DNA from: Cyanocohniella sp. LLY
GTDB lineage: Bacteria > Cyanobacteriota > Cyanobacteriia > Cyanobacteriales > Nostocaceae
Assembly: GCA_022241785.1 (NCBI GenBank)
Contig: JAKOMP010000011.1
Span: 34,024 to 98,023 of the forward strand
DNA: 64,000 nt
Direction of reading: 5' to 3'
Positions 1-7,114 of the stretch are shown in pieces. The stretch's first letter is position 1, and each line of letters starts with the position of its first letter. The translations under genes were made by a program, and so were the position numbers. Below the pieces are notes generated by a model that had not been told where the DNA came from, searched no databases, and saw nothing but the letters and a program-made list of their open reading frames with translations.

Positions 1-1
1 A

Positions 2-109
2 GGTATCAGTGACTTTGAGTTGAGAATATCCGTAGCTGCGAACCAGCCGGAACCTTTAAAGTTGAAGCAGTTTAAAGCAGCCGGCTTTAGTGGACAAGTT
101 CGCAGGTAA
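2..109 (+). CDS. 3' end of an unidentified protein (partial)
   Basis: An open frame enters from the left edge and runs 35 codons to a TAA at 107-109, with no stop before it. The visible tail ends in GFSGQVRR. It is too short to assign to a family. It faces the minus-strand yggT gene, and the gap between them holds a terminator and a short repeat. It may be the C-terminus of a real upstream gene or a chance open stretch. Confidence 0.4.
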   Translation, partial: GISDFELRISVAANQPEPLKLKQFKAAGFSGQVRR

Positions 110-115
110 AAGAGG

Positions 116-147
116 CAAGGGGGCAGGGAGCAGGGAGCAGGGGAGAG
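116..147. repeat. Short heptamer-type tandem repeat (GGGAGCA-like)
   Basis: The stretch is built from repeated GGGCAGGGAGCAGGGAGCAG-type units, the reverse complement of the TGCTCCC heptamers at 44968-45048. It belongs to the short tandemly repeated sequences usual between genes of filamentous cyanobacteria. Confidence 0.6.
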
Positions 148-212
148 ACAGACAAACTTTCATCTCAGTAAATTGGAGAATTTAATTTCTGGAAGTCCCG
201 ATTCATAGGCAA

Positions 213-245
213 TAGAAAAATCCCCATAATTAAATTAGGGGATTT
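213..245 (-). terminator. Rho-independent terminator of yggT
   Basis: An 8-bp perfect stem (AAATCCCC at 218-225 with GGGGATTT at 238-245) encloses a 12-nt loop. Read on the minus strand the stem runs into five Ts, so it suits the minus-strand yggT gene that ends about 110 bp away. Confidence 0.6.
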
Positions 246-352
246 GAACAAGGACATATTGAAGTTCTTGATTTTTCTCCATTAATTTGCTTAGTACCTA
301 ATTTTCGGGGCTAATTTCTTCCCTATCCCCCATTCCCTGTTCTCTGCTACAC

Positions 353-631
353 CTAAAATCCCTGTACAAATGTCAGGCTAGTTAAGGTTCTCAGTAAGCC
401 ACCAATTAAATTAAGTGCCAAAAATGCCAAAATGGGTGATAAATCTATACCGCCCAGTGGGGGAATAATTGAGCGAAACAGATTAAGATAAGGGTCGGTT
501 ATCTGGCTTAAAGCAGCAAAGGGCTGGTTATACCAGTTGATGGTGGGGAACCAGGTCAATAAAACCCGAATAATTAGCAAATAGCTATAGAATTGGACAA
601 AGGTAGCCAAAGTGGTAAACAGTAAATTCAT
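353..631 (-). CDS. YggT family membrane protein
   Basis: A 92-residue protein with two hydrophobic helices, about residues 5-30 and 60-85, separated by a short loop containing the family-typical LLTWFP and ITDPYLNLFR segments. YggT (Ycf19-like) proteins are small integral membrane proteins. In cyanobacteria and chloroplasts, relatives are linked to nucleoid partitioning and thylakoid complex assembly, but the biochemical role is not settled. The length is normal. An AGGAAAG ribosome site lies about 10 nt before the ATG. It is apparently monocistronic, with its own downstream terminator. Confidence 0.85.
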   Translation of the reverse strand: MNLLFTTLATFVQFYSYLLIIRVLLTWFPTINWYNQPFAALSQITDPYLNLFRSIIPPLGGIDLSPILAFLALNLIGGLLRTLTSLTFVQGF

Positions 632-818
632 GGATAAGTTACTTTCCTGCTAAGTGTCAAAAGTGGTCTTATTATTGATTTTAATTTAGTCCACGACATG
701 AAGTGTGCGGATTGCCGCATTAAACAGTATTAGCACTTTGTCTGGAGATTTCCCAGAAACTAGAAATAAATTTTTTAGTTTCTACATCCAGCACAACATC
801 TTCTTGATCTTTCTCCCT

Positions 819-903
819 TTGCACCGCACTGAGCTTGTCGAAGTGTCCCCTTGCACCGCACTGAGCTTGTCGTTCGCGCAGCATCTCGAAGAGAAGTGTC
901 CCC
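819..903. repeat. Two direct copies of a 32-bp repeat, one with a 21-bp insert
   Basis: Unit 1 (819-850) starts TTGCACCGCACTGAGCTTG and ends AAGTGTCCCC. Unit 2 (851-903) has the same start and end, but 21 extra bases containing GCGCAG and TCTCGAAGAG sit between the halves. The repeat ends about 18 bp from the stop codon of the next minus-strand gene. Open frames across it are repeat artefacts. Confidence 0.7.
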
Positions 904-920
904 TTATCCACCACCCACCC

Positions 921-1268
921 TCATGAATCTTGGGTAAGAGAGCGGTCATTCACCGACTGAGTGGAACTACCGTTAACATTTCCTAGTTGTTGGCGCACTT
1001 CATCAATTGTGGCATTCAACTGAGCTATTTTATCTTCGAGCGATCGCCTGGCCATTTCCATGTCTTCATCATCTGAGGCGATTATTTGCCGCCGTTTCGC
1101 TGATACTTTTTTGGTTCCTTTTTGGCCATTAATTAGTTCTGTTTCTTCTTCGGCCATCAATTCCCCATCCCGGCGAGAAACAATCACAGCACCGAGAACG
1201 CCACCAACTACGCTACCAAAAATTGCTCCTGCGAAAAAACCACTGGCAAAACCATCACGCTGACTCAT
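921..1268 (-). CDS. Small glycine-zipper membrane protein with a coiled-coil tail
   Basis: A 115-residue protein. Residues 7-31 form one hydrophobic, glycine-rich helix (FAGAIFGSVVGGVLGAVIV), like YtxH-type membrane anchors. An acidic and then a basic stretch follow, and residues 70-100 are predicted coiled coil. No enzyme motif is visible. The topology suggests a short N-terminus, one membrane helix and a soluble helical tail. Function is unknown. The gene stands alone 148 bp downstream of upp on the same strand. The YtxH resemblance rests only on architecture. Confidence 0.7.
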   Translation of the reverse strand: MSQRDGFASGFFAGAIFGSVVGGVLGAVIVSRRDGELMAEEETELINGQKGTKKVSAKRRQIIASDDEDMEMARRSLEDKIAQLNATIDEVRQQLGNVNGSSTQSVNDRSLTQDS

Positions 1269-1416
1269 ACTTTACCGCCTTGAACAAATCTTGCAACTTC
1301 TAGATGTAGTTCAGCTATTTTTCGTTCATAGCTGCATACTAGCTTCAAAATCAAAAAATAACCAATCGCTGTGTAAGCAAAAAAGCAGGGAGAATAAGTT
1401 ATTTTTGGGAATTTCC

Positions 1417-2073
1417 CTAAGTCCCAAAGATGCGATCGCCTGCATCTCCTAATCCCGGTACAATGTATCCCTGATCATTGACTATTTCATCAATAGTGGC
1501 AGTGTAAACTATTAAACCTGGATACGCTGCACTCAGTTTTTGTAACGCTGGTGGAGCAGCTACTACACATACAATTCTTGTCAAAGCTGGGTCAACACCC
1601 CGTTGTGTTAATTCTGCCATGGCCGTCATAATTGACCCGCCGGTTGCTAACATCGGGTCGGTAATTAACACCCTAGTTTGGGGGTCAATTTTTTCTGGTA
1701 ATTTGTTCAAGTAGCAGCTAGGCTCCAGTGTCTCTTCATTTCGCACCAAGCCTAAGTGGTAAATCGAAGCCAGCGGTAGCAAGGTTTGCGCTCCTTCTAA
1801 TAATCCTAGCCCTGCCCGTAAAATAGGCACAACTGCCATAGGCACTTCTGGATTAATCAAAGTTGCTGGACATGCATCTAAAGGACTCTGCACCATTGTT
1901 TCTAAAGTTGGCAACCACTCTCGTGCCGCTTCGTAAGTCAGCCATCTGCCCAACTCTGTCATGGCACTACGAAATAAGACCGAGGGCGTAGCAGCATCAC
2001 GGGCAACTGCCAGCCAGTGCTTGATTAAAGGATGGGGTGGAACATAAACACGCAGTTGTACCGTCATAGCCAA
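1417..2073 (-). CDS. upp: Uracil phosphoribosyltransferase
   Basis: This enzyme makes UMP from uracil and PRPP, the main pyrimidine-base salvage step, in the cytosol. The 218-residue protein carries the PRPP-binding loop VLITDPMLATGGS (about residues 135-147), the family PILRAGLGLLEGA segment (about 83-95) and the C-terminal uracil-binding GLGDAGDRIFGT. It is slightly longer than the usual 209 residues, the extra length being N-terminal. It is read away from crtISO, and the 384-bp gap between them holds a perfect palindrome at 2161-2183 that may control one or both genes. Confidence 0.93.
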   Translation of the reverse strand: MAMTVQLRVYVPPHPLIKHWLAVARDAATPSVLFRSAMTELGRWLTYEAAREWLPTLETMVQSPLDACPATLINPEVPMAVVPILRAGLGLLEGAQTLLPLASIYHLGLVRNEETLEPSCYLNKLPEKIDPQTRVLITDPMLATGGSIMTAMAELTQRGVDPALTRIVCVVAAPPALQKLSAAYPGLIVYTATIDEIVNDQGYIVPGLGDAGDRIFGT

Positions 2074-2160
2074 AAATGGGCGCTTACATTTTCTAAGAAC
2101 TGAAACATCATCATACTCTTTCCGGCGTACTGCTGACCGCTAAAATCAGCATTCTCCAAT

Positions 2161-2183
2161 TTAATGCAAAAAGTTTGCATTAA
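2161..2183. promoter_or_regulatory. Perfect 10+10 bp palindrome, candidate operator
   Basis: TTAATGCAAA, a 3-bp AAG spacer, then TTTGCATTAA: two perfectly complementary arms in the divergent upp/crtISO intergenic region, 87 bp upstream of the upp start and 275 bp upstream of crtISO. No T-run follows on either strand, so an operator for a dimeric regulator is more likely than a terminator. The binding protein is unknown. A TATAAT at 2401-2406 is a plausible -10 element for crtISO, but no well-spaced -35 is seen. Confidence 0.45.
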
Positions 2184-2457
2184 TAGTTGACATTTATTCT
2201 CAACCAAGGCTATATTGTTAATCAGTGTTCTCCTCTCTTTAAGGATCGGCAGACGGGATTGGCCAGCGGTAGCAGGCTTGTCCCTCTTTTTTATGCAAAT
2301 TTAACTGAGCAAAATCTCATTTCTACAAGTTTTAAAGGGCTGAATCCCAATATATTCAAAGTTTAGCAGCCCTTGGCAGCAAATATTAAGATAAAGTGCG
2401 TATAATACTTCTAAAAAAAGTAATATAAAATACGATTTCCTTAAATAATTTCATGTA

Positions 2458-3999
2458 ATGGCTGACCGCATATCCCCGACTTTCAGTACAGCAACTTCAT
2501 CTGTTGATTCTTCTTTTGATGTAATTGTCATTGGTTCTGGTATTGGCGGTTTAGTCACAGCAACCCAGTTAGCAGCCAAAAAAGCTAAGGTGCTGGTACT
2601 AGAAAGTTATTTAATTCCAGGTGGTAGTTCCGGTTCCTTCCAACGCCAGGGCTATCGATTTGATGTGGGTGCATCCATGATTTTTGGATTTGGACAAAAT
2701 GGTACTACTAATTTACTTACCCGCGCCCTTGATGCTGTAAATGTTAGCCAAGAAACAATCACTGATTCCGTACAGATTCACTATCATTTACCTAATAAAT
2801 TAGACCTGAAAGTTGAACGGGTTTATGATAACTTCTTGCAAAATCTTATTGCCTATTTTCGCCATGAAGAAAAAGGTATTCGTCGCTTTTATGACGAGTG
2901 TTGGCAGGTTTTCAATTGCCTTAATAGCATGGATTTACTGTCGCTAGAAGAACCTCGGTATTTGCTGCGAACTTTCTTACAGCATCCCTTAGCGTGTCTT
3001 GGTTTGGTCAAATATCTCCCCCAAAATGTTGGCGATGTCGCCCGACGCCATATCAAAGATCCAGAATTATTAAAATTTATTGATATGGAGTGTTATTGCT
3101 GGTCGGTGGTGACAGCTGACATGACGCCAATGATTAACGCGGGGATGGTTTTTTCTGATAGGCACTATGGCGGAGTTAACTATCCTAAAGGCGGAGTAGG
3201 ACAAATTGCCCAAAAATTGGTAGAGGGTTTAGAAAAAGCTGGAGGTAAGATTCAGTACCAAGCTAGAGTCACAAAAATTATCACAGAACAAGGGCGCGCC
3301 GTCGGAGTGCAATTAGCTAATGGTAAAATTTATCGTGGTCAAAGAATAGTTTCTAATGCTACACGTTGGGATACTTTTGAAAAATTACTACCTGTAGAGA
3401 AAATACCCTCTAATGAGAGAAAATGGCAACAAAGCTATAAAAAATCGCCAAGTTTCCTGAGTCTGCATATGGGGGTAAAAAGTTCAGTATTGCCTGAAGG
3501 GACAGAGTGCCATCATATAATTTTGTCGGATTGGCAGCAAATGACAGCACCATCTGGCACACTGTTTGTTTCTATTCCCACATTGCTTGACCCTGATTTA
3601 GCTCCAGAAGGATATCACATTATCCATGCCTTTACACCTGAGTGGATGAGTGAATGGCAAGGACTGTCTGCTAGTGAGTACGAGGCGAAGAAAGAAACAG
3701 CCGCTTGGCAAATCATTGACCGACTAGAGAAATTTTTCCCCGGCTTAGACGCTGGCTTAGATTATTTAGAAGTAGGGACACCCCGCACCCATCGCCGCTT
3801 TTTAGGGCGTAAAGATGGTACTTATGGGCCCATTCCCCGGCGCAAGTTACGGGGGTTGTTGGAGATGCCATTTAATCGCACAGCGATTCCGGGACTTTAT
3901 TGTGTGGGAGATAGTACCTTTCCTGGTCAGGGATTAAATGCAGTAGCATTTTCTGGTTTTGCTTGCGCCCATCGTATAGCTGTAGATTTGGGATTATAA
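2458..3999 (+). CDS. crtH: Carotenoid (prolycopene) isomerase
   Basis: This flavoprotein converts poly-cis lycopene (prolycopene) to all-trans lycopene in the cyanobacterial and plant carotenoid pathway. The 513-residue protein has an N-terminal FAD-binding Rossmann motif (VIGSGIGGLVTATQLA, about 25-40), the GGSSGSFQRQGYRFDVGAS segment shared with CrtISO and phytoene desaturases, and a C-terminal GLYCVGDSTFPGQGLNA FAD motif (about 479-495). The length is typical. The ATG at 2458 leaves about 20 residues before the FAD domain, as in relatives. An alpha/beta hydrolase follows 81 bp downstream on the same strand, so the two may be cotranscribed. CrtISO is favoured over CrtI or CrtP by the overall pattern. 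Confidence 0.9.
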   Translation: MADRISPTFSTATSSVDSSFDVIVIGSGIGGLVTATQLAAKKAKVLVLESYLIPGGSSGSFQRQGYRFDVGASMIFGFGQNGTTNLLTRALDAVNVSQETITDSVQIHYHLPNKLDLKVERVYDNFLQNLIAYFRHEEKGIRRFYDECWQVFNCLNSMDLLSLEEPRYLLRTFLQHPLACLGLVKYLPQNVGDVARRHIKDPELLKFIDMECYCWSVVTADMTPMINAGMVFSDRHYGGVNYPKGGVGQIAQKLVEGLEKAGGKIQYQARVTKIITEQGRAVGVQLANGKIYRGQRIVSNATRWDTFEKLLPVEKIPSNERKWQQSYKKSPSFLSLHMGVKSSVLPEGTECHHIILSDWQQMTAPSGTLFVSIPTLLDPDLAPEGYHIIHAFTPEWMSEWQGLSASEYEAKKETAAWQIIDRLEKFFPGLDAGLDYLEVGTPRTHRRFLGRKDGTYGPIPRRKLRGLLEMPFNRTAIPGLYCVGDSTFPGQGLNAVAFSGFACAHRIAVDLGL

Positions 4000-4080
4000 A
4001 CCCTTCTTCGACGCAGATGGAGAGCAACAAGTGTTTCGCAGTACCATATAAGCGCCAACTATCTCTCCAATGCTGGATGT

Positions 4081-4923
4081 ATGACCATGCCTCTACGTCA
4101 AACGTTATCAAAACCTGATATTCAACTTTCTTATTTAGAGTGGAAGCAAGGTACAGAACCCTTACTGCTGTTACATGGTTTAGCTGACCACGCCCTAGTT
4201 TGGTCTAGCTTAGGAAATGACCTAGCGGCAGATTATCACATTGTGGCCCCAGATATGCGCGGTCATGGTGAAAGTAACAAGCCAAAAGATGATTATACCT
4301 TTGCCAGTGCGATCGCTGACCTGGAAGCACTCATGGATCATCTGGGATGGTCTTCGGCCCATATTGTCAGTCATTCTTGGACGGGTAAATTAGCTGCTAT
4401 TTGGGCTAGAGAAAATCCCGAAAGATTACGCAGTATGGTTTTGGTTGACCCAATTTTTATTTGGAAGATGCCTAGTTTCCTGAAGTTAACTTTTCCCTTG
4501 TTGTACCGTTTCTTATCGTTTCTCAAAGGTATGGGCCCCTTTGCTAGCTACGAGGAAGCCGAAACACAAGCGCGTCAGTTAAACCAATATCAAGGATGGA
4601 CTAGCTTACAACAACAAGTATTTCAAGCCGGAATTGAACAAAAACTTGATGGCAGTTGGGGTAGTAAGTTTACTATTGCGGCCCGTGATGGAATTTTTGC
4701 AGATGTGATGTGTGTACCTGGTTTTACTGTTCCTCTGGATATCCCTGCTATGTTTGTGCAACCAGAAAAAGGACTAAATCGACAAGATTGGCAAATTAAA
4801 CCCTACAAAACTTATCTCAAAAATCTTCACCTCTGCCAAGTTCCCGGAAACCATTGGCCATTTTTGACGGAACCTGAGGCATTTAACCGGACTGTAGCTA
4901 CATTCTTAGCAGAATGTAAGTAG
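4081..4923 (+). CDS. Alpha/beta hydrolase fold protein
   Basis: A 280-residue cytosolic hydrolase with the oxyanion-hole HG at 32-33 (LLLHGLADH), the APDMRGHGES segment at 57-65, nucleophile Ser99 in SHSWTG and a late His258 in PGNHWPF. The nucleophile elbow reads S-x-S-x-x-G rather than the canonical G-x-S-x-G; position -2 is Ser and +2 is Thr. The substrate cannot be told from sequence. Position behind crtISO suggests, but does not show, a link to carotenoid or ester metabolism. Confidence 0.85.
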   Translation: MTMPLRQTLSKPDIQLSYLEWKQGTEPLLLLHGLADHALVWSSLGNDLAADYHIVAPDMRGHGESNKPKDDYTFASAIADLEALMDHLGWSSAHIVSHSWTGKLAAIWARENPERLRSMVLVDPIFIWKMPSFLKLTFPLLYRFLSFLKGMGPFASYEEAETQARQLNQYQGWTSLQQQVFQAGIEQKLDGSWGSKFTIAARDGIFADVMCVPGFTVPLDIPAMFVQPEKGLNRQDWQIKPYKTYLKNLHLCQVPGNHWPFLTEPEAFNRTVATFLAECK

Positions 4924-4955
4924 AACAAGTCTGATTTTGACTTTTATATTCAATC

Positions 4956-6188
4956 ATGAGCCTTTGTATAAATCCAGTTTGTCCTCAACCCTATCACCCA
5001 GATAATCAAGACCGTTTTTGTAAAAGATGTGGTTCTCAACTAGAATTGCTAGGACGCTATCGGGTGATGCGTTGGTTGAGTGATAAAAATGGTTTTAGTA
5101 AGGTTTATGAGGCAGACGAACAAGGCACACCAAAAATTATTAAGGTACTCAATGAGAATTTATCAAATGATTCTCAAGCAGTAGAATTATTTTGCCAAGA
5201 AGCATCACTTTTAGAACATTTACATCATCCGGATATTCCTGAATTTGCTGGTTATTTTCAGTATCAAACTCGCAATAATTTATTGTTACACTGCATTGTC
5301 TTGGAAAAAATTGACCAACCCAAATTAGAGGAGTGGTTAAAGCAGCAAAATAGTTATATTTCTCAAGCACAATGTGTGGATTCGTTAAAACAATTGATCC
5401 AGCAACAGATGAAAACTAGTACACCAAATGTAGTCACTAGTTCTCAATCTCCAGCAACTTTACCCAAACCACCAGTCAAGCATTCAGACAAAGTACCTCT
5501 ACCAGCCCTGGTGGCAGCTTTATTAGTTTCCTTCGGATTACTTAGTTTGACAGCTTTAGCAACTCTTTCCCCACAGTTTGCCTTTTTGGCAACATCAACC
5601 CAATCTCCCCAAAGAAGAAGTACAGTTGATTACTTTCCTTATGCGGAAGGTATGGATAGTCAAGGAAAAACTGCCTTATTTAATATAGCTATTTTGTCGG
5701 TTGAATATAAATGGCTGCCAGGGAGTAATTTTCAAATTATATATAATGATCAAATCATTAGCGTCGATGTTTTAAGGTTGACACTAGAACAGGCAGGTAT
5801 ACAGACAATTATGGAAGAGCCTAGTGAAATTATTGCCATAGGGATTGCTGCTTGTGGAGGTAACCGAGAAGTTCAAGAACGGAAAGCTTTAGAACGTTCT
5901 CAGCAAATTCAACGTTTAGCAAAAACTTTATTTAGCAATACACCCAGTGTGCAAGGATATCGTTTATTAAATCTTGGTCAATTTCAACGCCATAATTGTC
6001 AACCAAATCAAAATTTAACTGCATACCAAAACAGTGTCATTATTATTGGTGCGAAACCACAATCAAGTAATGTAATTCTCGATGAAGCCCTACGAGATAG
6101 ATTAGAAAATAAAGCCTTTGCAGATTTTAAGTTGCAAGATTATTCTTTGGGTGCCGTGGAGAATTTTAGAACTATAGCTAGGGATTAG
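4956..6188 (+). CDS. Zinc-ribbon, kinase N-lobe-only membrane protein (pseudokinase)
   Basis: A 410-residue protein in three parts. Residues 4-25 hold a four-cysteine zinc ribbon (C4, C9, C22, C25), common in front of cyanobacterial Ser/Thr kinases. Residues 34-125 look like a kinase N-lobe, with a beta3-like Lys63 (IIKVLN) and helix-C Glu82 (CQEASLLEHLHHPDIP). The chain then breaks off: there is no HRD catalytic loop, no DFG and no C-lobe. A low-complexity linker, a membrane helix (about 183-205) and a roughly 190-residue extracytoplasmic domain follow. It cannot be an active kinase; binding or scaffolding is an inference. It starts 32 bp after the hydrolase gene. Confidence 0.75.
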   Translation: MSLCINPVCPQPYHPDNQDRFCKRCGSQLELLGRYRVMRWLSDKNGFSKVYEADEQGTPKIIKVLNENLSNDSQAVELFCQEASLLEHLHHPDIPEFAGYFQYQTRNNLLLHCIVLEKIDQPKLEEWLKQQNSYISQAQCVDSLKQLIQQQMKTSTPNVVTSSQSPATLPKPPVKHSDKVPLPALVAALLVSFGLLSLTALATLSPQFAFLATSTQSPQRRSTVDYFPYAEGMDSQGKTALFNIAILSVEYKWLPGSNFQIIYNDQIISVDVLRLTLEQAGIQTIMEEPSEIIAIGIAACGGNREVQERKALERSQQIQRLAKTLFSNTPSVQGYRLLNLGQFQRHNCQPNQNLTAYQNSVIIIGAKPQSSNVILDEALRDRLENKAFADFKLQDYSLGAVENFRTIARD

Positions 6189-6198
6189 GAAGTCAAAA

Positions 6199-7113
6199 TT
6201 ATGGGCTAAATCTTGTCAATAATTCTGCACGAGATAATTGCAAACACAAAGGAGTAAACTCTTCTGGAGATAACTGTAATAAACTGTCAATAACTTGTGA
6301 AAGTTCTTCATCCACAGAACCAAATCTGTATCTCAACAAATTTTCCACAACTAAACGTTGTCCTTGCTGTACTCCTTGTTGTACTCCTTCTTGTACTCCT
6401 TCTTGTACAGCCTGCGCTCTGGCTTCTTGATAAGCTTGAGTTAAGTTCATAATTAGCTCCTGATCATCTTCAGTTAATTCTTGCTGAGTCATGACGTTGA
6501 TTCGCCATCTATAAACTATTTCTAAAACATTACGACGCACTAGGTTTTCTGGTGGTAATGCAATTAGTTCTTGGACTGCTTGCTGTTGAACGCTTCCTCT
6601 ACCTAGAAGCCTAAACCATAGTGTCTCCTCTGTTAGGGGTAACTCATTAATTGCAATTATCGCTGTTCGCAAACTATCAGGCAGAAAATACACTCCAGAT
6701 AGCCAGTTGTCTAACTTTAGTTTAGCGCTAAAACTTTCCAGCAATCCTGGGGAAGCTGATGGTGATAAAATCCACAACCTTGCTAAATTATCCTCTGGTA
6801 AGGTGGCGTTTTCTCGCTTGGCTTGGCGTTGGGAATCAGCAATCACTGTTAACAATTTGAGCAGACAATTCCGTACTTCTGTCTTGCTGGGTTGGTTGCG
6901 AAACGGTTCGAGTAAAGCTGTATTCAAAACAGCAATTCTTCCTAAGAGTCCGAGGCTTTGTACTTGTGCTGAAGATGTGGGTGCTGGCGAAAATAACACA
7001 TCAACTTGTCGCGCCTCATCAATGACTTCCTTGTTGGCTTCTACCTTACCCAAGGGGGATAATAATTCTTCTAAAAATTGCTTGGCAAATTGATCGTGAG
7101 GTTTGCGGGTCAT
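6199..7113 (-). CDS. Rpn-like PD-(D/E)XK nuclease family protein
   Basis: A 304-residue member of the large cyanobacterial family related to Rpn/YhgA recombination-promoting nucleases and DUF4351 proteins. The N-terminus (HDQFAKQFLEELL) and the following VDVLFSPAP segment mark the nuclease-like fold. A long helical middle region is followed by tandem QEGVQEGVQQGVQQG repeats (about 242-257) and a C-terminal LLRYRFGSVDEEL motif typical of the DUF4351 end. The ATG at 7113 is chosen over one 28 codons upstream because it sits 1 bp after the stop of the sensor kinase gene and gives the family N-terminus. It is the last gene of the phytochrome operon. DNase activity is known for some relatives only. 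Confidence 0.7.
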   Translation of the reverse strand: MTRKPHDQFAKQFLEELLSPLGKVEANKEVIDEARQVDVLFSPAPTSSAQVQSLGLLGRIAVLNTALLEPFRNQPSKTEVRNCLLKLLTVIADSQRQAKRENATLPEDNLARLWILSPSASPGLLESFSAKLKLDNWLSGVYFLPDSLRTAIIAINELPLTEETLWFRLLGRGSVQQQAVQELIALPPENLVRRNVLEIVYRWRINVMTQQELTEDDQELIMNLTQAYQEARAQAVQEGVQEGVQQGVQQGQRLVVENLLRYRFGSVDEELSQVIDSLLQLSPEEFTPLCLQLSRAELLTRFSP

Positions 7114-7114
7114 A

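Noticed and set aside
705..926. 73-codon open frame across the 819-903 repeats
   Set aside because: It is made by the direct repeat and has no ribosome site; the real gene is on the other strand at 921-1268.
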